In this document: positions 60,401 through 63,119 of the stretch, one piece after another
Layout: each line of letters starts with the position of its first letter
Position numbering within the stretch: the stretch's first letter is position 1
DNA from: Cyanophora paradoxa
Lineage: Eukaryota > Glaucocystophyceae > Cyanophorales > Cyanophoraceae
Reading direction: 5' to 3'
NCBI GenBank assembly: GCA_004431415.1
Contig: QPMI01000577.1
Location: 44,985-108,984, forward strand
DNA length: 64,000 nt
Translations under genes and position numbers: made by a program
The notes under the pieces: model-generated
Told to the model about the DNA's origin: nothing
The model's input: the letters and a program-made list of their open reading frames with translations, nothing else
Databases searched by the model: none

Positions 60401-62566
60401 ATCCTTACTGAATATGGTATGTGTCACAGGTGTCACAGGTCTATCCCAAAGTTTCTCCTATAAAGAGTGAATTTCCAAAAGTTTGGGATGGACCTGTGAC
60501 ACCTGTGACACCCAATTATTCATTAAATTCTTAAGGGACCCCCCTTAGACTCAATAAAACATGATAAAACATATCAATTTCATGTATAATTACGATTGGA
60601 TTCAATAAGAGATCTATTTGTTTAATTAAACAAATGAATCTCATATAGATATTAATCGAGTTAAGCGATATGTTTCGATTAAATGAATTAAATTTAATTA
60701 AATTTAATCGAGAAAGTACATGAATATAATATCGATTAAATCAATTAACTTTTAGACCAATCACACATAGTAAAATGCGGAGTTTAACCAGAGGCAAGAT
60801 CTAATTGAGATTCAGTTATATTATTCGGAAATATATAGAGATTATCGATAGACTCAGTAAGACTAATCGGAAATAAGAGAAATTTACGATAAAATATCGA
60901 AAAGAATACAAATAATCGAAATAATTGAATATTCGATAAGATATACACAGATTATCGATTGATTGAAATAGAATATACGAGATATATCAACAAAATCAAT
61001 TAAGATAAGCCGAGGGTTAAAACTCCGCATTTTACTATGTGTTACGGTGTGGCCCTACACCTTCATCTAACCCTGCGAGATTTAACAGGCCGTCCAGGCG
61101 GCCAGTCGGTCAAGAACGTGGATCAGCTCAAGTACCTGTTCCCCGACCAGGACAACGACCTGAACGGCGCCGAGAGCCCGATGCTCGAGTGGACTGACAT
61201 GGATCTGAGCCTCTACGGCTTCAAGGACGCGATCATCTACTGGCCCAAGGTGTCCTACCACGGCGGGGCAGGCCAGAAAGCTGACAGTAAGCTTGAGGCC
61301 ATCTCTTGATCGTGATTCTTTTCGGAAAAGGTCTAATGCGGCCCGCGCGCGCCTTGCAGAGTACAACATCACCCTCTTCCGTTACATTCGCGGCGCGAAC
61401 GGCTACGCCCCCGACAAGTACCAGAACTCTACGTACGTTCTGATTCGGTGTAGCTCCGTCGCTGCCTGCGATCAAGTTCTCACAAGTTCCGTTAGGTGGC
61501 CGCACCGTCGACGGCGACGTGAACTTTGCGTACGCGACCAACATCCAGCCCTCGCACTGCGTACGTATACGCCCCATGCCTAGGCCTTTCCATACTATAG
61601 GCTATAGATATATATTGCTAGTGGCGCCCGAACCCTCGGCGATAAACTTATATGAGTCGTATTAGTACTAGTGATGCCCTATCCCTCCCTGACTTTCCTT
61701 GCCAGTACGGGATGGGGCTCAAGCTCTGCAACTCGGTCGGCTGCTGCTCCCCCAGCAGCAATCCGCTCGAGAGCAGCGTCCCTTCACCACGGAAGACGGC
61801 AAAGTCCTGGCCCCCATCGGTGACTCCACCTGGTTCCAGCCGTGTACGCCCGCCCATCCTCCCGCGCTCCTTGCTCTCCCGCTTAAGCTTGGCACTGACG
61901 CCTCCACGTCGACCGCAGCCCAGAACTACGCGAACAAGAACTCGCGGGAGCCGACCGACCGCGGGTACTGCGTGGCCATCAGCCATCGGCGTCGTCACCA
62001 AGTCGCTCGTCGGCGCCGTCGACTTCAGCGGTGTCCCGGCCGAGGCCGCCACCACTACCGGTACCGCCGGCTCGGCCGCCCGCTCCGCCTCGACCGCCTC
62101 GTCCTCGGGCACCTCCAACACACTCCTCGCCGTCGCCATCGTTCGCGCCGGCCTCTCAGATATCGTTTAACACTGCATTAGTAATCCGTGCCGTTTCTTA
62201 CCGCCCCGTCTCCTCGCAGCCGTCCCCGTCGGCATTGCGGGCCTCGCCATCGGCGCCGTGCTCGCCGCGATGGTCATCACCCGCAACCAGGTCCGCGCCG
62301 CGACCATGGCCGCCGTTAGCGCCGGCAGCCGCGGCCAGACCCTGGTGCGCGATTTCGATCCGTGCACGTGTTAACGTTTCTCCTCGTTCTTTTCTGAACG
62401 CCCCCCGCAGAACATCCAACCGGCCTCGAACGCCTCGTTCGACCCGCACCCGCGCCCGGCCTCAAATGTCATGCTCATGGGCTCCGAGGAGTCGGCCCAC
62501 ACGCATGGGCACGAGTCCGCCAACATGCGGCACCGCGAGGCGGCCGCCCCCGAGTTCGACGTGTAA
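30425..62566 (+). CDS. Secreted/type I membrane protein with fibronectin III-like domains; holds the Polinton in an intron
   Basis: Exon 1 (30425-30591) encodes a signal peptide (MKGAQAVLLVALGLLAFSAV). Exons 30690-about 30777, 30852-31167, 31248-31532, 31736-31850, 31918-32001, 32087-32368 and 32455-32592 join in phase and give several beta-rich units ending like fibronectin III domains (YTVIVSACTSAPLECVSS, YTLTVEACNAVGCSGQ). The next intron starts GTGCGAG at 32593 and ends TTTAACAG at 61088. Both sides are phase 1, and the exon at 61089 continues RPGGQSVKNVDQLKYLFPDQ. Further exons encode YNITLFRYIRGANGYAPDKY, VNFAYATNIQPSHC, LKLCNSVGCCS, a Ser/Thr/Ala-rich stalk, one membrane helix (VGIAGLAIGAVLAAMVI, about 62235-62285) and a cytosolic tail ending at 62566. 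Near 61765 a one-base frame change is needed within CCC. Cell-surface adhesion or receptor is the likely class; the ligand is unknown. Splice sites near 61436-61496 are not settled. Confidence 0.75.
32744..32749. repeat. Target site duplication TACGGT, left
   Basis: Identical to 61043-61048 and directly abutting the terminal inverted repeat; six bases is typical of Polinton integrases. Confidence 0.95.
33005..33032. repeat. Inner inverted copy of the element's terminal 28 bp, left
   Basis: GGTTAAAACTCCGCATTTTA then CTATGTGT is the exact reverse complement of the element's first 28 bases, closing a 283-bp terminal unit (32750-33032). The matching inner copy on the right starts at 60763. Confidence 0.95.
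33286..33376. repeat. Hairpin 1 of left TIR
   Basis: Arms GTGTCACAGGTGTCACAGGT and its reverse complement, with further pairing (CCATCCCAAA / TTTGGGATAG) towards a loop near TTCACTCTTTATAGG. Mirrored at 60420-60512. Confidence 0.92.
33471..33561. repeat. Hairpin 2 of left TIR
   Basis: Second copy of the same 91-bp inverted repeat, 185 bp further in. Mirrored at 60238-60327. Confidence 0.92.
33940..34743. other. Left subterminal region without genes
   Basis: Between the left inverted repeat and the integrase gene. Holds the 41-bp tandem array and a second copy of the segment TAAAATCACTCGAGGTATTT (also 33818 onwards). No reading frame was recognised. Confidence 0.7.
34215..34515. repeat. 41-bp tandem array, seven copies
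   Basis: Seven units of TCACACTGTGATTAAAACCA followed by TTCTCCCCCCTGTGATTT(T/A)TA, 41 bp apart (first 42 bp because of an extra C). Each contains the palindrome TCACACTGTGA. Two further units sit inside the left TIR at about 33735-33815. Confidence 0.95.
34744..36129 (-). CDS. Polinton-type retroviral-like integrase (RVE)
   Basis: 461 residues. Catalyses end processing and strand transfer of the element DNA into host DNA. The RVE catalytic core shows D126 (YVIDLLFF), D188 (VKVQSDAGSEF) and E224 (SQGRIEAFNKQIKRL). The 35-residue gap between the last two is the classic DD35E spacing, so the active site looks intact. A C-terminal SH3-like domain follows (NNWSRMVYTVDSREGFKFKL, FAFHELLPV), as in Polinton integrases. 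No HHCC zinc motif is visible at the N-terminus. The charged C-terminal tail has no recognised domain. It lies 3 bp downstream of the polymerase gene on the same strand, so co-transcription is likely. Confidence 0.95.
   Translation of the reverse strand: MPATGRIVRRTTEQLQGNLLPITIPKEEKGESRIVKKSEMKELVPVEIPVAIAVKETSKIAKRFYDVRTGYKGLQAMRAELPDESYKQLQEFYKKQEVVQINAPAISRKRDPMVPIRQPLDTYVIDLLFFPAYKKQNNGYDTFMTAMESTLRTGYIIPIRDKSALTTLAAFKQLEMRVARPIVKVQSDAGSEFQNRIFQEYLSSKYIEHQVSGTADHRSQGRIEAFNKQIKRLITNYCIANNTARFFDVLGDIEFNYNNTVHSATKLKPGETTEEHYRYIVGLEDERFKKSIAYLDTMQPGMFVRVKVEKNPFAKQGNNWSRMVYTVDSREGFKFKLRSPNGEIIDNRFAFHELLPVNAVEYLETPTVDALEQAKEEARVDAAIRREGIEAANEVPDKPLIEARKEKTGKVNRELKKLTIAGTQKLSEVNSQRWYNDFQTTKESYTAPKPQRTLRERTKTS
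36133..39378 (-). CDS. Protein-primed family B DNA polymerase
   Basis: 1,081 residues, the usual size for Polinton pPolB. Replicates the linear element from its ends with a protein primer. Polymerase motifs: A LFDANNLYGYCLSQ (about 693), B KLMNNSIYGKC (about 851), C LLFHDTDSF (about 943). The N-terminal part has DSCFENAILAWIHRK (about 236), a stretch typical of Polinton polymerases, and a C2H2-like finger CDTCLSRFRSEAKLTAHVDS (about 365). Around residue 500-530 lies CYLCSERFTKENFKCRDHDH then NYIAPACRNCNLHRR, an endonuclease VII/HNH-like zinc fold inserted before the polymerase core. Exonuclease motifs are harder to see; VVVDQMDDCGTFIF may be one. Start at the ATG ending at 39378, upstream of which TTTTATTAGG precedes the start. 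Confidence 0.95.
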   Translation of the reverse strand: MPRISNRLIREKKWELMGLLGTLYAAHEITEAEYDREIGFISRGRPTLAKLTRKANNLYDKVETLDELDRLRQIEPEAEDGTAMNELYRWLTYRARREVVVDVIEYLDRIATSLPKRLRDSLDQFRAIKVRLSFICKFVKVSNPQVWISKYIYSDYFVLTKSRNIRTELNKAAQMCQEQMNVVDSYRLERIEMLRVAIMSYAPTGGCYVKTPESIAAKRATVNIRNIDDSCFENAILAWIHRKDVNSHKRSELTQYRKWKYSPTIYNPLALNFDNISFPVACDAEIIDKFESQNAGISINIFGMDRDVIYPLHQSSNPGRKQKINLMLIHDDEGNGHYITIMSLSRLLRVALDKTKDQKLHYCDTCLSRFRSEAKLTAHVDSNRCIDWRLSKGITPKPDTTIEFGLKNLRKTVWLPVVVYCKIEHRSIPIDASKSKREVSAVNIRIVTGADVQEFRFEGLDPMGGLFECLESKARELIDFLFTNIPMNELTDEQKAVYRATKHCYLCSERFTKENFKCRDHDHHTGNYIAPACRNCNLHRRISKQTKVAVVVDQMDDCGTFIFRKIAGMGDKKRIEILSKNFDQYLSLQWGLYKFIDASNFMDFGAADVDELMSKFQAFRRLSHSVYGLDPVHYVSAPGLSWDAMLRTTKAKIELISDVEQYEFVERGIRGGFATMPCRYAEADGENSHIMLFDANNLYGYCLSQPIPVGDFRWETEFNPQDNRSSFLEVDLDYPIRLFLDHSDFPLIINKKIVEYAELSQYQKSLLDLSGEELDKTPKLTATFGSVTNYVISEPLLQYLLDKGVKLKKVHRVLSFTVAPVMKPYIELNTEMRRRAVNKFEADFYKLMNNSIYGKCIESCRGRSVVKIANSEKLFMKYAASPLVKSTSPINEKAVAFEFYTKHVKLDKPVAIGAYVLDAAKLHNYQFFYDTIRSQWSKAKLLFHDTDSFCLYIESKTLQKDIENISYALDLGGSNRMTPGKYKNEMPGSAILEYVGLRAKVYSFRTAEIERSKLSGTSTEELQFNDFKPCLFAGISKTVTAKQKRRADHTIIDTVSRRVALKCFDAKRYILPDGINSVPFN
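39449..39484 (+). promoter_or_regulatory. Shared promoter box upstream of the 39488 gene
   Basis: ACTACTTAAAGAAATATCTT then CTATATATATAAAAGG, ending 4 bp before the start codon. The same block occurs before the genes at 40360 and 40825. Confidence 0.8.
39488..40303 (+). CDS. Zinc-ribbon, coiled-coil protein with DUF5710-like C-terminus
   Basis: 271 residues. Near residues 59-92 it has CACDHPIKEQCYI and VGNCCILRF, a cysteine pattern common in large DNA viruses and phages. Then comes a zinc ribbon (CERCGDRHKNRKDNFCNKC, about 103-121). A strongly charged coiled coil follows (about 125-170, repeated ELERKRELEKQEEARKR type). The C-terminal VPYLKKDIAKGLDCRWNKDK then TWETLE resembles the DUF5710 motif (VPY..K..AK.LG.RW....K.W). 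DNA binding or processing is likely from the zinc modules and its place among replication genes, but no enzyme activity is evident. Preceded by the shared promoter box. Confidence 0.75.
   Translation: MAEKKSYCLEKLKAALMLLCGSDNFNDYVALGSNRKPLPLWAKLAKYGLSDYDLPPESEHCACDHPIKEQCYILHVNKKIVVIVGNCCILRFIPKGARGQDICERCGDRHKNRKDNFCNKCRIALKQEELERKRELEKQEEARKRQLELEERERKQRELEQERARNKHAVNLFLIWSNQFIPKMDNLRRDDIERFREGRSALIEMYAELSTTNTLVAGFQVPYLKKDIAKGLDCRWNKDKKTWETLEIEPFVALLGKHFKLMYIERFGQRG
40316..40348 (+). promoter_or_regulatory. Shared promoter box upstream of the 40360 gene
   Basis: GATTTAAAGAATTCTCTATA then TATATTAAGAGAG; the TTAAAGAA core and the TCT(T)CTATATATAT stretch match the other two boxes. Confidence 0.75.
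40360..40614 (+). CDS. Small basic protein, unknown function
   Basis: 84 residues, lysine and arginine rich, starting MPLSEAQKRAMKRYQQTEKG. A tail with NRGRKLKHV could bind nucleic acid. It resembles the basic middle of the 43681-43926 product (YREDPEY, RGRPIKYY), so both may be small DNA-binding proteins. It is read in its own unit behind a promoter box. Family not recognised. Confidence 0.7.
   Translation: MPLSEAQKRAMKRYQQTEKGKAQIKKFNEKIATQLRDLYNTDDTYRAMKIASSCQRKYAANAVCFVKYLYDVPYSNRGRKLKHV
40771..40807 (+). promoter_or_regulatory. Shared promoter box upstream of the primase-helicase gene
   Basis: AACTACTTAAAGAAAAATCT then TCTATATATATAAAAGG, almost identical to the box at 39449-39484; the start codon is at 40825. 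Confidence 0.85.
40825..43152 (+). CDS. Primase-polymerase/SF3 helicase (D5-like)
   Basis: 775 residues. The N-terminal archaeo-eukaryotic primase-like (PrimPol) domain has MVIDFDDEEDF (DxD at 75-77) and, further on, KTKKGYHVYFKR. A zinc-like segment follows (GLNCPCCNGSHESNNWYVMK, about 230-255). The D5-type region reads VIGFDNGVFDLTTMTF. The SF3 helicase has Walker A GAGANGKS (500-507), Walker B LVFSNEAED (about 556) and motif C FQVYITTND (about 597), then the arginine-finger region IQRRLSYQRF. It would unwind and possibly prime element DNA, working beside the protein-primed polymerase. The C-terminal winged-helix-like tail (residues 690-775) is common in such proteins. The frame is intact. 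Confidence 0.93.
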   Translation: MNAKQTKSLKSLANWLRSDEDLAKNMIIPVKPDSKDPVFKHKGGAWSWEKYEEALATNQYVSWGILLSDNMMVIDFDDEEDFEKFRDMFPDDFDANQPMAKTKKGYHVYFKRPEEFTKLKITDKAPGFKGFEKVDLKTITGTGTSGLINVCPSVNKTWVIAPWDDTCDFNEPTDEFKKWIAENYIYKSEYTASASSNDELEKSILKELVDMGFMHPNIISKTELGFSFDAANKGLNCPCCNGSHESNNWYVMKAKGEDKKYIVSSYSGNCKKRFIFIGMQSDIFNLIDKSAGSGGAHYDVSLVCKEVLQHTWRYSKKSWFKLNTDTGIWEHDDTNQKIYLDISCLVVPQYLGRAVHYSQRALKDEENRTAFEEKSKTLISIAKNLKQSGYRKSLLTDLLPLLNDDEFYEKIDTVPYVIGFDNGVFDLTTMTFRKGKLEDMVSKSVGYDYTENVDPKKVEHLNQIYREIVDDPAERKYLLASIAIALSGSTKSQKFYMWTGAGANGKSLVQEYCKQISGAYYSPLEISYWTKPKKNSSDATPELAKLLGKRLVFSNEAEDGDKLQISKIKEVTGGNEMTVRALFKDPVILTPMFQVYITTNDNLTINKPDFAIQRRLSYQRFNNIFREKPEAGQKKADPTLFTLLHNDDEYKMAHMKILLDMWKNKEVEEILRNPPQSIIEQGINFIAENDKIGEWLRDNFEVTHNANDFVSSDTIYKSYRSVDDKVECVSVMKRVREIFNVKSEVKRIQGTRARGYIGLRKITRVQEDNGEDVEY
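43213..43304. repeat. Internal relative of the TIR hairpins
   Basis: Inverted repeat with arms TTCACAGGTGTCACAGGT and ACCTGTGAACACCTGTGACA. The sequence CACAGGTGTCACAGGTCCAT is shared with the TIR hairpins, but the loop is different. It lies between the primase-helicase stop and the 43372 start. Confidence 0.85.
43372..43593 (+). CDS. Small protein, unknown function
   Basis: 73 residues from the ATG at 43372 (MAKTLDEMTMNELDKCIKHG). An upstream in-frame non-ATG extension is less likely because TACTTAAAG (43334), the core of the promoter box, lies inside it. The protein has an acidic first half and a basic second half (AAKPKRNRSVNIHITVSVSE). No family was recognised. It is the last plus-strand gene of the replication block. 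Confidence 0.6.
   Translation: MAKTLDEMTMNELDKCIKHGDIGAYIEMSQRLIGYNMYAAKPKRNRSVNIHITVSVSENANKKQQKHIYKSYL
43681..43926 (-). CDS. Small protein with AT-hook-like motif
   Basis: 81 residues. The middle is a basic helix (MQKRYREDPEYREYKKQQAL) followed by RPRGRPIKYYL, which contains the RGRP core of an AT-hook. It probably binds AT-rich DNA. It overlaps the start of the 43910-44182 gene by 17 bp, so the two are likely co-translated. Confidence 0.65.
   Translation of the reverse strand: MEDTISLIEFTSDEPVTEGSIRHILAMQKRYREDPEYREYKKQQALASYYRRKAQKEEQRPRGRPIKYYLPTDSSNGPPGL
43910..44182 (-). CDS. Small acidic protein, unknown function
   Basis: 90 residues, starting MDIIRKFIEMLSLHVVSNCH. It has a CHSGCCD cysteine cluster, then an acidic serine-rich middle with an RERRRSTVSVES segment and a tyrosine/glutamine-rich tail. 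No domain recognised. Its upstream region has TTTTATTAGAG, like other minus-strand genes here. It belongs to the minus-strand run that continues into the virion block. Confidence 0.6.
   Translation of the reverse strand: MDIIRKFIEMLSLHVVSNCHSGCCDTTIEFEMSDTEDNVSEARERRRSTVSVESMPADPTEYTYEQQEYPRRSSLPAENVFSGNINGGHY
44205..44939 (-). CDS. Charged, partly coiled-coil protein, possible virion component
   Basis: 244 residues, starting MPPKRKIGIPAGAVGYSGGG. The N-terminal third is low-complexity and flexible; residues about 145-185 form a coiled coil (MTAKLKDLEAKSSALEQYVT); the end is basic (VYKRRVWL). It sits 28 bp downstream of the packaging ATPase gene on the same strand. Its place suggests a core or scaffold role, but there is no family match. 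TTTATAAAATTAT lies upstream of the ATG. Confidence 0.6.
   Translation of the reverse strand: MPPKRKIGIPAGAVGYSGGGNNGSINTEPMKFNGMNEVKPSQQEEDPLNAAYEESVDDKAPQASTSDQLNISPEASKMRAVAEGARRIIGAADDKGLGLQDLSLARKGEGLSKESDKVIQSMAGEVTYKTAPTQNIHRIPKAQWDEMTAKLKDLEAKSSALEQYVTEKKERAKLKEMLRKEVYKMGITGVPDKQFIAKKENQIDEQAVDEMKTKTQKGTIEPGATKAEVEKGVAPTVYKRRVWL
44968..45750 (-). CDS. A32-type genome packaging ATPase
   Basis: 260 residues of the FtsK/HerA superfamily, which pumps element DNA into capsids. Walker A is GKSATGKS (residues 23-30) and Walker B is LCVVLDDL (97-104, acidic D102/D103). The downstream LYSRGRHSKISIICITQ is the family's conserved sensor-like strand ending in TQ. The C-terminus is a charged tail (PKKKEDELKPPEKEEAPKEV). 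The frame is intact. The gene lies between the structural genes, as in most Polinton-like viruses. Confidence 0.93.
   Translation of the reverse strand: MTDLDEFVAGEMIEPPFRVLALGKSATGKSEAVKYWLKQLHDAKKIDVVLVVSGTSFNHFWDKVATLQLGKWDAPYIAKLLDERQEKIEKGEPVNQLCVVLDDLIDNEIVDLTRDKIIGSLYSRGRHSKISIICITQKLRKVSSTIRVNSDYAMFLSAANRKELEAIEEEYNIMRNKEDFYKMFEEYVHSYQYIIWSSANYSVKYYVDKAELVKDFPFPRFHRKPKKKEDELKPPEKEEAPKEVKSQVHSNKLMRYKRGL
45816..47211 (-). pseudogene. Probable double jelly-roll major capsid protein, split by two frame breaks
   Basis: Three consecutive frames together give about 465 residues. N-terminal part 47211-about 46790 (KPVLVVVNPSNTFENN, GNRISFKLPRYNFCGKLELA, IPSDFLAHFPWSII). A middle part, about 46785-46695, has VHGIPAHGTNRLGGSFFVEI. 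The C-terminal part to 45816 has MVVTVWFKDAGKGYVETSYG and FLTLYMPSDKVIDVNV. Both changes shift the frame as a single missing base would; the second lies next to AAA, the first in CGGAGG. Size, beta-rich make-up, and position between ATPase and minor capsid genes fit the major capsid protein. Whether the breaks are real is open. The start is uncertain: an ATG ending at 47183 in another frame (MDITSTLQRLS) has a better upstream TATA-like stretch. Confidence 0.65.
47237..48247 (-). CDS. Minor capsid (penton candidate) protein
   Basis: 336 residues, intact. The N-terminus MPVDYIEVSSFNTISGDGPT, SFVARLPSSYENVRAVRLVS, AEFYNSIPMV follows a pattern shared with the divergent gene at 48277. This pattern (hydrophobic start, serine-rich turn, S-F-x-x-x-L-P, then V-R-L-x-x-A-E-h-x-N-S-I) is common in minor capsid proteins of Polinton-like and giant viruses. 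The remainder is beta-rich. It sits directly upstream of the major capsid gene on the same strand, as pentons often do. The penton role is inferred from position and composition only. Confidence 0.6.
   Translation of the reverse strand: MPVDYIEVSSFNTISGDGPTSSFVARLPSSYENVRAVRLVSAEFYNSIPMVSGETKAGDVTVDNAFSIYYSEQTPGAGSSGIPTVRPAADYEQWKQFIISRNTPIQSHQQLVNVINSKFEGRNPQPSIRCKWDESLKRIIFHSAVPFYLAFSVAVNPSQQTIQKLLSSARLLGLDPGRYGNSPIQSQVYDALTDGIFTGGRVNGIISSFEPEKTRDSVLFVRVKELGDLVQCGDGLLTGYFHKIVVPDKDYGEHVVYNSTEAHPLYKYYNKKVGLSTFSVDIVNAINEPIDFEGQPVHLTFEIRYGDEPAGDPVYEYFKMRMSQLHPSYPVITNFA
48248..48276. promoter_or_regulatory. Bidirectional AT-rich promoter between structural genes
   Basis: 29 bp (TATCTATATTTATATATTAA core) separate the starts of two divergent structural genes. 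No replication-type TTAAAGAA box is present, which suggests a separate late class. Confidence 0.6.
48277..49207 (+). pseudogene. Second minor capsid-like protein, split by two frame breaks
   Basis: Three frames make one product of about 310 residues: 48277-48715 (MNRLVNIDSRDRSQGQNENS, RECRVLYAEIPNSIYNSVG), about 48717-49030 (EYTNGYYSTPPVGGSPYRPE, LSSKPLQYYFDSRKM) and about 49025-49207 (DIGGYVYHSGEHAEFIQIND, FQLEFIE then stop). Each junction shifts as one missing base would, near TTTT and GGGG. The N-terminus is built like that of the 47237-48247 product, so the two are probably distant paralogues. Virion role inferred. Confidence 0.6.
49197..50752 (-). pseudogene. Patatin-like phospholipase joined to a discoidin-like domain, one frame break
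   Basis: The N-terminal 320 residues are a patatin-like lipid acyl hydrolase: oxyanion loop SGGGARG (10-16), nucleophile elbow GTSTG (Ser45), and DGA with Asp183. The Ser-Asp dyad is intact. At about 49860-49835 the frame changes as if one base were missing. The new frame continues DDTSKIPDMLSFTETYIAAN, which reads like the normal end of a patatin domain, so the two frames are one gene. It then enters a galactose-binding (F5/8 type C) domain: DDAFTASSSVTGKEPFMARP, EYLQVAFPYTFELSSVIAYG, FNVATSTDGINWSFI, KYIRIYPLVY. A membrane-lipid enzyme linked to a sugar or lipid-binding module suggests a role in entry or exit. The 3' end overlaps the stop region of the plus-strand gene at 49207. Confidence 0.75.
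50796..52815 (+). pseudogene. Fibre/spike protein 1 with acidic DPQEYEY repeats, two frame breaks
   Basis: About 670 residues. Residues 1-300 are mixed beta and charged (VKGSVSIDHSSDNSSKTQSR, LGIRTRQWRNIHGSNVYANG). Residues about 310-410 hold an acidic repeat (EEYLPDGFDPQEYEYDQYDP and close copies, about five units of 20 or so residues). Then come H-x-H-x-W repeats (KYPPEDHNHDWDEILGKP, KYPPEDHRHDWGEIDG, FPPSKHEHIWDEINDQP). The frame shifts at about 52190 and at GGGG near 52290, both as if one base were lost. The part from 52300 (VPERIFLNEHYVHVNGTLAN) ends at 52815 with a beta-rich head. The HxHxW...KP units resemble those of phage tail fibres. Receptor binding is inferred. Confidence 0.6.
52824..57322 (+). 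pseudogene. Giant fibre protein 2: lectin-like domains and histidine-rich repeat arrays, several frame breaks
   Basis: About 1,500 residues if read through six or so frame changes (about 54480, 54990, 55480, 56255, 57125, 57180). Most act like a lost base; the one at GGG near 54985 acts like a gained base. The N-terminus begins MLDQFITEAELAAELSKYLP then VGGTITGNLTVNSNIYSSN. First concanavalin A/LamG-like domain about 53020-53740, ending ELIVFNRALTTSEKNAVRYY. Repeat array 1 (53870-54715) has units ITDFAHTHLWADLTDKPLTF + PSAHTHTKS. Second lectin-like domain about 54800-55545, ending IFNRALTFDERQKVRYYM. Array 2 (55700-56110) has LWADITDKPLTFAPAAHSH. A third short array lies at 56680-56775, followed by a C-terminal beta domain to 57322. 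The architecture is that of a trimeric receptor-binding fibre. Confidence 0.65.
53870..54715. repeat. Tandem coding repeat in the fibre gene
   Basis: Near-identical DNA units encode HTHLWADLTDKPLTF and SAHTHTKSQITDFA; adjacent copies at about 54190-54480 are almost the same, so recent unequal exchange or slippage is likely. Confidence 0.9.
57326..58214 (+). pseudogene. Tandem structural paralogue A, frame broken
   Basis: Frames 57326-57532, 57535-57975 and about 57975-58214 make one product of about 290 residues. Conserved blocks with paralogue B: VQLPIYSLGSPAMHFRQHEV, ELRADKNSGVVKTTRLLVTN, GGAFIGGGCRISG, RIRLYTPV. The end reads YYFNVQGYNHFGYGYCVYNN to VIDDPTP. It follows the fibre genes on the same strand and is probably a virion surface or fibre-associated protein. 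Family not recognised. The start could also lie a little downstream. Confidence 0.55.
58238..59069 (+). pseudogene. Tandem structural paralogue B, frame broken
   Basis: Starts MAEQPH at 58238 behind AGATATATCCCTTTAATG, changes frame at about 58260 (CCCC), runs through ELRCDKNNGIVKTTKLLVTN, GGAYIGDGLRVGG and RIRTYVPSMNAPYIIKIFPI, changes again at about 58885, and ends FARQ-type tail YYGTNRYFPIFGQDTAP at 59069. About 275 residues. Clear paralogue of the gene just upstream. Beta-rich with no recognised fold. Confidence 0.55.
59092..59331 (+). CDS. Small DUF723-like zinc protein
   Basis: 79 residues. FIDAAMTVHGKDKFDYSETH, then KVSVRCLQCNKVILTYPFNH and GSGC follow the pattern F...A...HG..K(Y/F)DYS...Y......V...C..C......P..H..G.GC. 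This is known from small proteins and endonuclease-linked domains of large DNA viruses and phages. It is shorter than usual, and the second cysteine pair is incomplete (GSGC without a final C-x2-C). TATATATAGAG lies just before the ATG. The function in the element is unknown. Confidence 0.65.
   Translation: MDSKTKKFIDAAMTVHGKDKFDYSETHYIKAQEKVSVRCLQCNKVILTYPFNHVKGSGCRTVTKERVKHTGKELLHQSE
59387..59785 (+). CDS. speD: S-adenosylmethionine decarboxylase homologue (bacterial SpeD type)
   Basis: 132 residues, the length of bacterial SpeD proenzymes. SpeD cleaves itself at a serine to form a pyruvoyl cofactor and decarboxylates AdoMet for spermidine synthesis. The motif LDESHCTAHCYSNEG has the cleavage pair Glu74-Ser75. 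His80 and Cys95 (IDIFSCGKE) lie 5 and 20 residues after Ser75, the spacing of the processing and catalytic residues of the bacterial enzyme. GYEHVSFLGNWIMGTLEQAI matches the usual helix after strand 1, and PPGFALVLLLDESH the central strand. The WPE normally after the histidine is replaced by YSNE. Related SpeD proteins can instead act on ornithine or arginine, so the substrate is uncertain. The frame is intact. It is the last gene before the right inverted repeat. Confidence 0.85.
   Translation: METKYRGFHVMLDYKAKSAIATGYEHVSFLGNWIMGTLEQAILRQGIRIVHKHCEIFDGKVSPPGFALVLLLDESHCTAHCYSNEGMLAIDIFSCGKEAQHKTQSVADEIDKTMNFLTFEKTERHKHDRFPF
59786..59992. other. Right subterminal region, no gene
   Basis: About 200 bp of AT-rich sequence with a short inverted pair (AAGCTACTGTAACAAAAAG / CACTACAGTAGCTTTA, about 59850-59895) that could end transcription of the SpeD gene. 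Confidence 0.4.
60238..60327. repeat. Hairpin 2 of right TIR
   Basis: Right-end counterpart of 33471-33561. Confidence 0.92.
60420..60512. repeat. Hairpin 1 of right TIR
   Basis: Right-end counterpart of 33286-33376. Confidence 0.92.
60763..60789. repeat. Inner inverted copy of the element's terminal sequence, right
   Basis: ACACATAGTAAAATGCGGAG then TTTAACC, one T shorter than the outer end; it closes a 280-bp terminal unit (60763-61042). Confidence 0.95.
61043..61048. repeat. Target site duplication TACGGT, right
   Basis: Matches the left copy at 32744-32749; together they fix the element ends at 32750 and 61042. Confidence 0.95.
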
Positions 62567-63119
62567 ACCGCGCGCGCCCGCAATTCTTGAAGCAAGTAGC
62601 CTTTGACAGTTGACCTATAGCTATTAGAACGATCGCGTAGCGATCAAATTTTAGGCCGCGCGCGTAGTTCTGCGTTAGTTTTCTAGATCGCGATCGGCAC
62701 GCCCAGCTGCGCAGGCAGCTCACGTCCTGTCACGGTCCTGATCAGGCCGCTCATGCTCGATATCAGCACTGCACTCTCTGTCAACAATCGATCTAATCAT
62801 AACAATCATGTGTCTGCAGTTTATAATCAGAAGCTCTACATGTAGCAGAGTATAGTCCATTGCTCGCAGCCCTAGTTGCAATCTCTTAATTATAAAACGG
62901 GGCCCTACCCGCCTACGGTACCGGTACTAGTGCTCGGATTGAATACAACATGAACAGTGGGACGTCGACTTGCCTGGGCATCTCCCAGGCCTAGGTCTAT
63001 CATAGTATCGTTGCTGGCATGGTAGGGCCGGACCTACTCTAATAAATGCTTACTAACTATAGCGGCCGGGTCCGGGATTCCGTGGGGGGAGGGGGGTCGG
63101 GTGGGGGTGGATTATAATT

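Larger units (their letters stand above)
32750..61042. mobile_element. Polinton/Maverick-type element (Polinton-like virus), full length
   Basis: A 28,293-bp insertion with about 1.1 kb terminal inverted repeats starting ACACATAGTAAAATGCGG, a 6-bp target duplication, and the Polinton core set: DD35E integrase, protein-primed PolB, A32-type packaging ATPase, capsid proteins. It also has a primase-SF3 helicase, fibre proteins, a patatin-like enzyme and a SpeD homologue. Base use is clearly AT-rich against the GC-rich host and no introns are seen. Some genes carry frame breaks, so present activity is uncertain. Confidence 0.95.
59993..61042. repeat. Right terminal inverted repeat
   Basis: 1,050 bp, reverse complement of the left repeat apart from the insertion there and a few small differences (for example one T fewer in the inner copy near 60785). 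Confidence 0.95.

Noticed and set aside
32593-61088. Polinton insertion destroying the host coding sequence
   Set aside because: Splice phases on both sides agree and the insertion lies between a donor and an acceptor.
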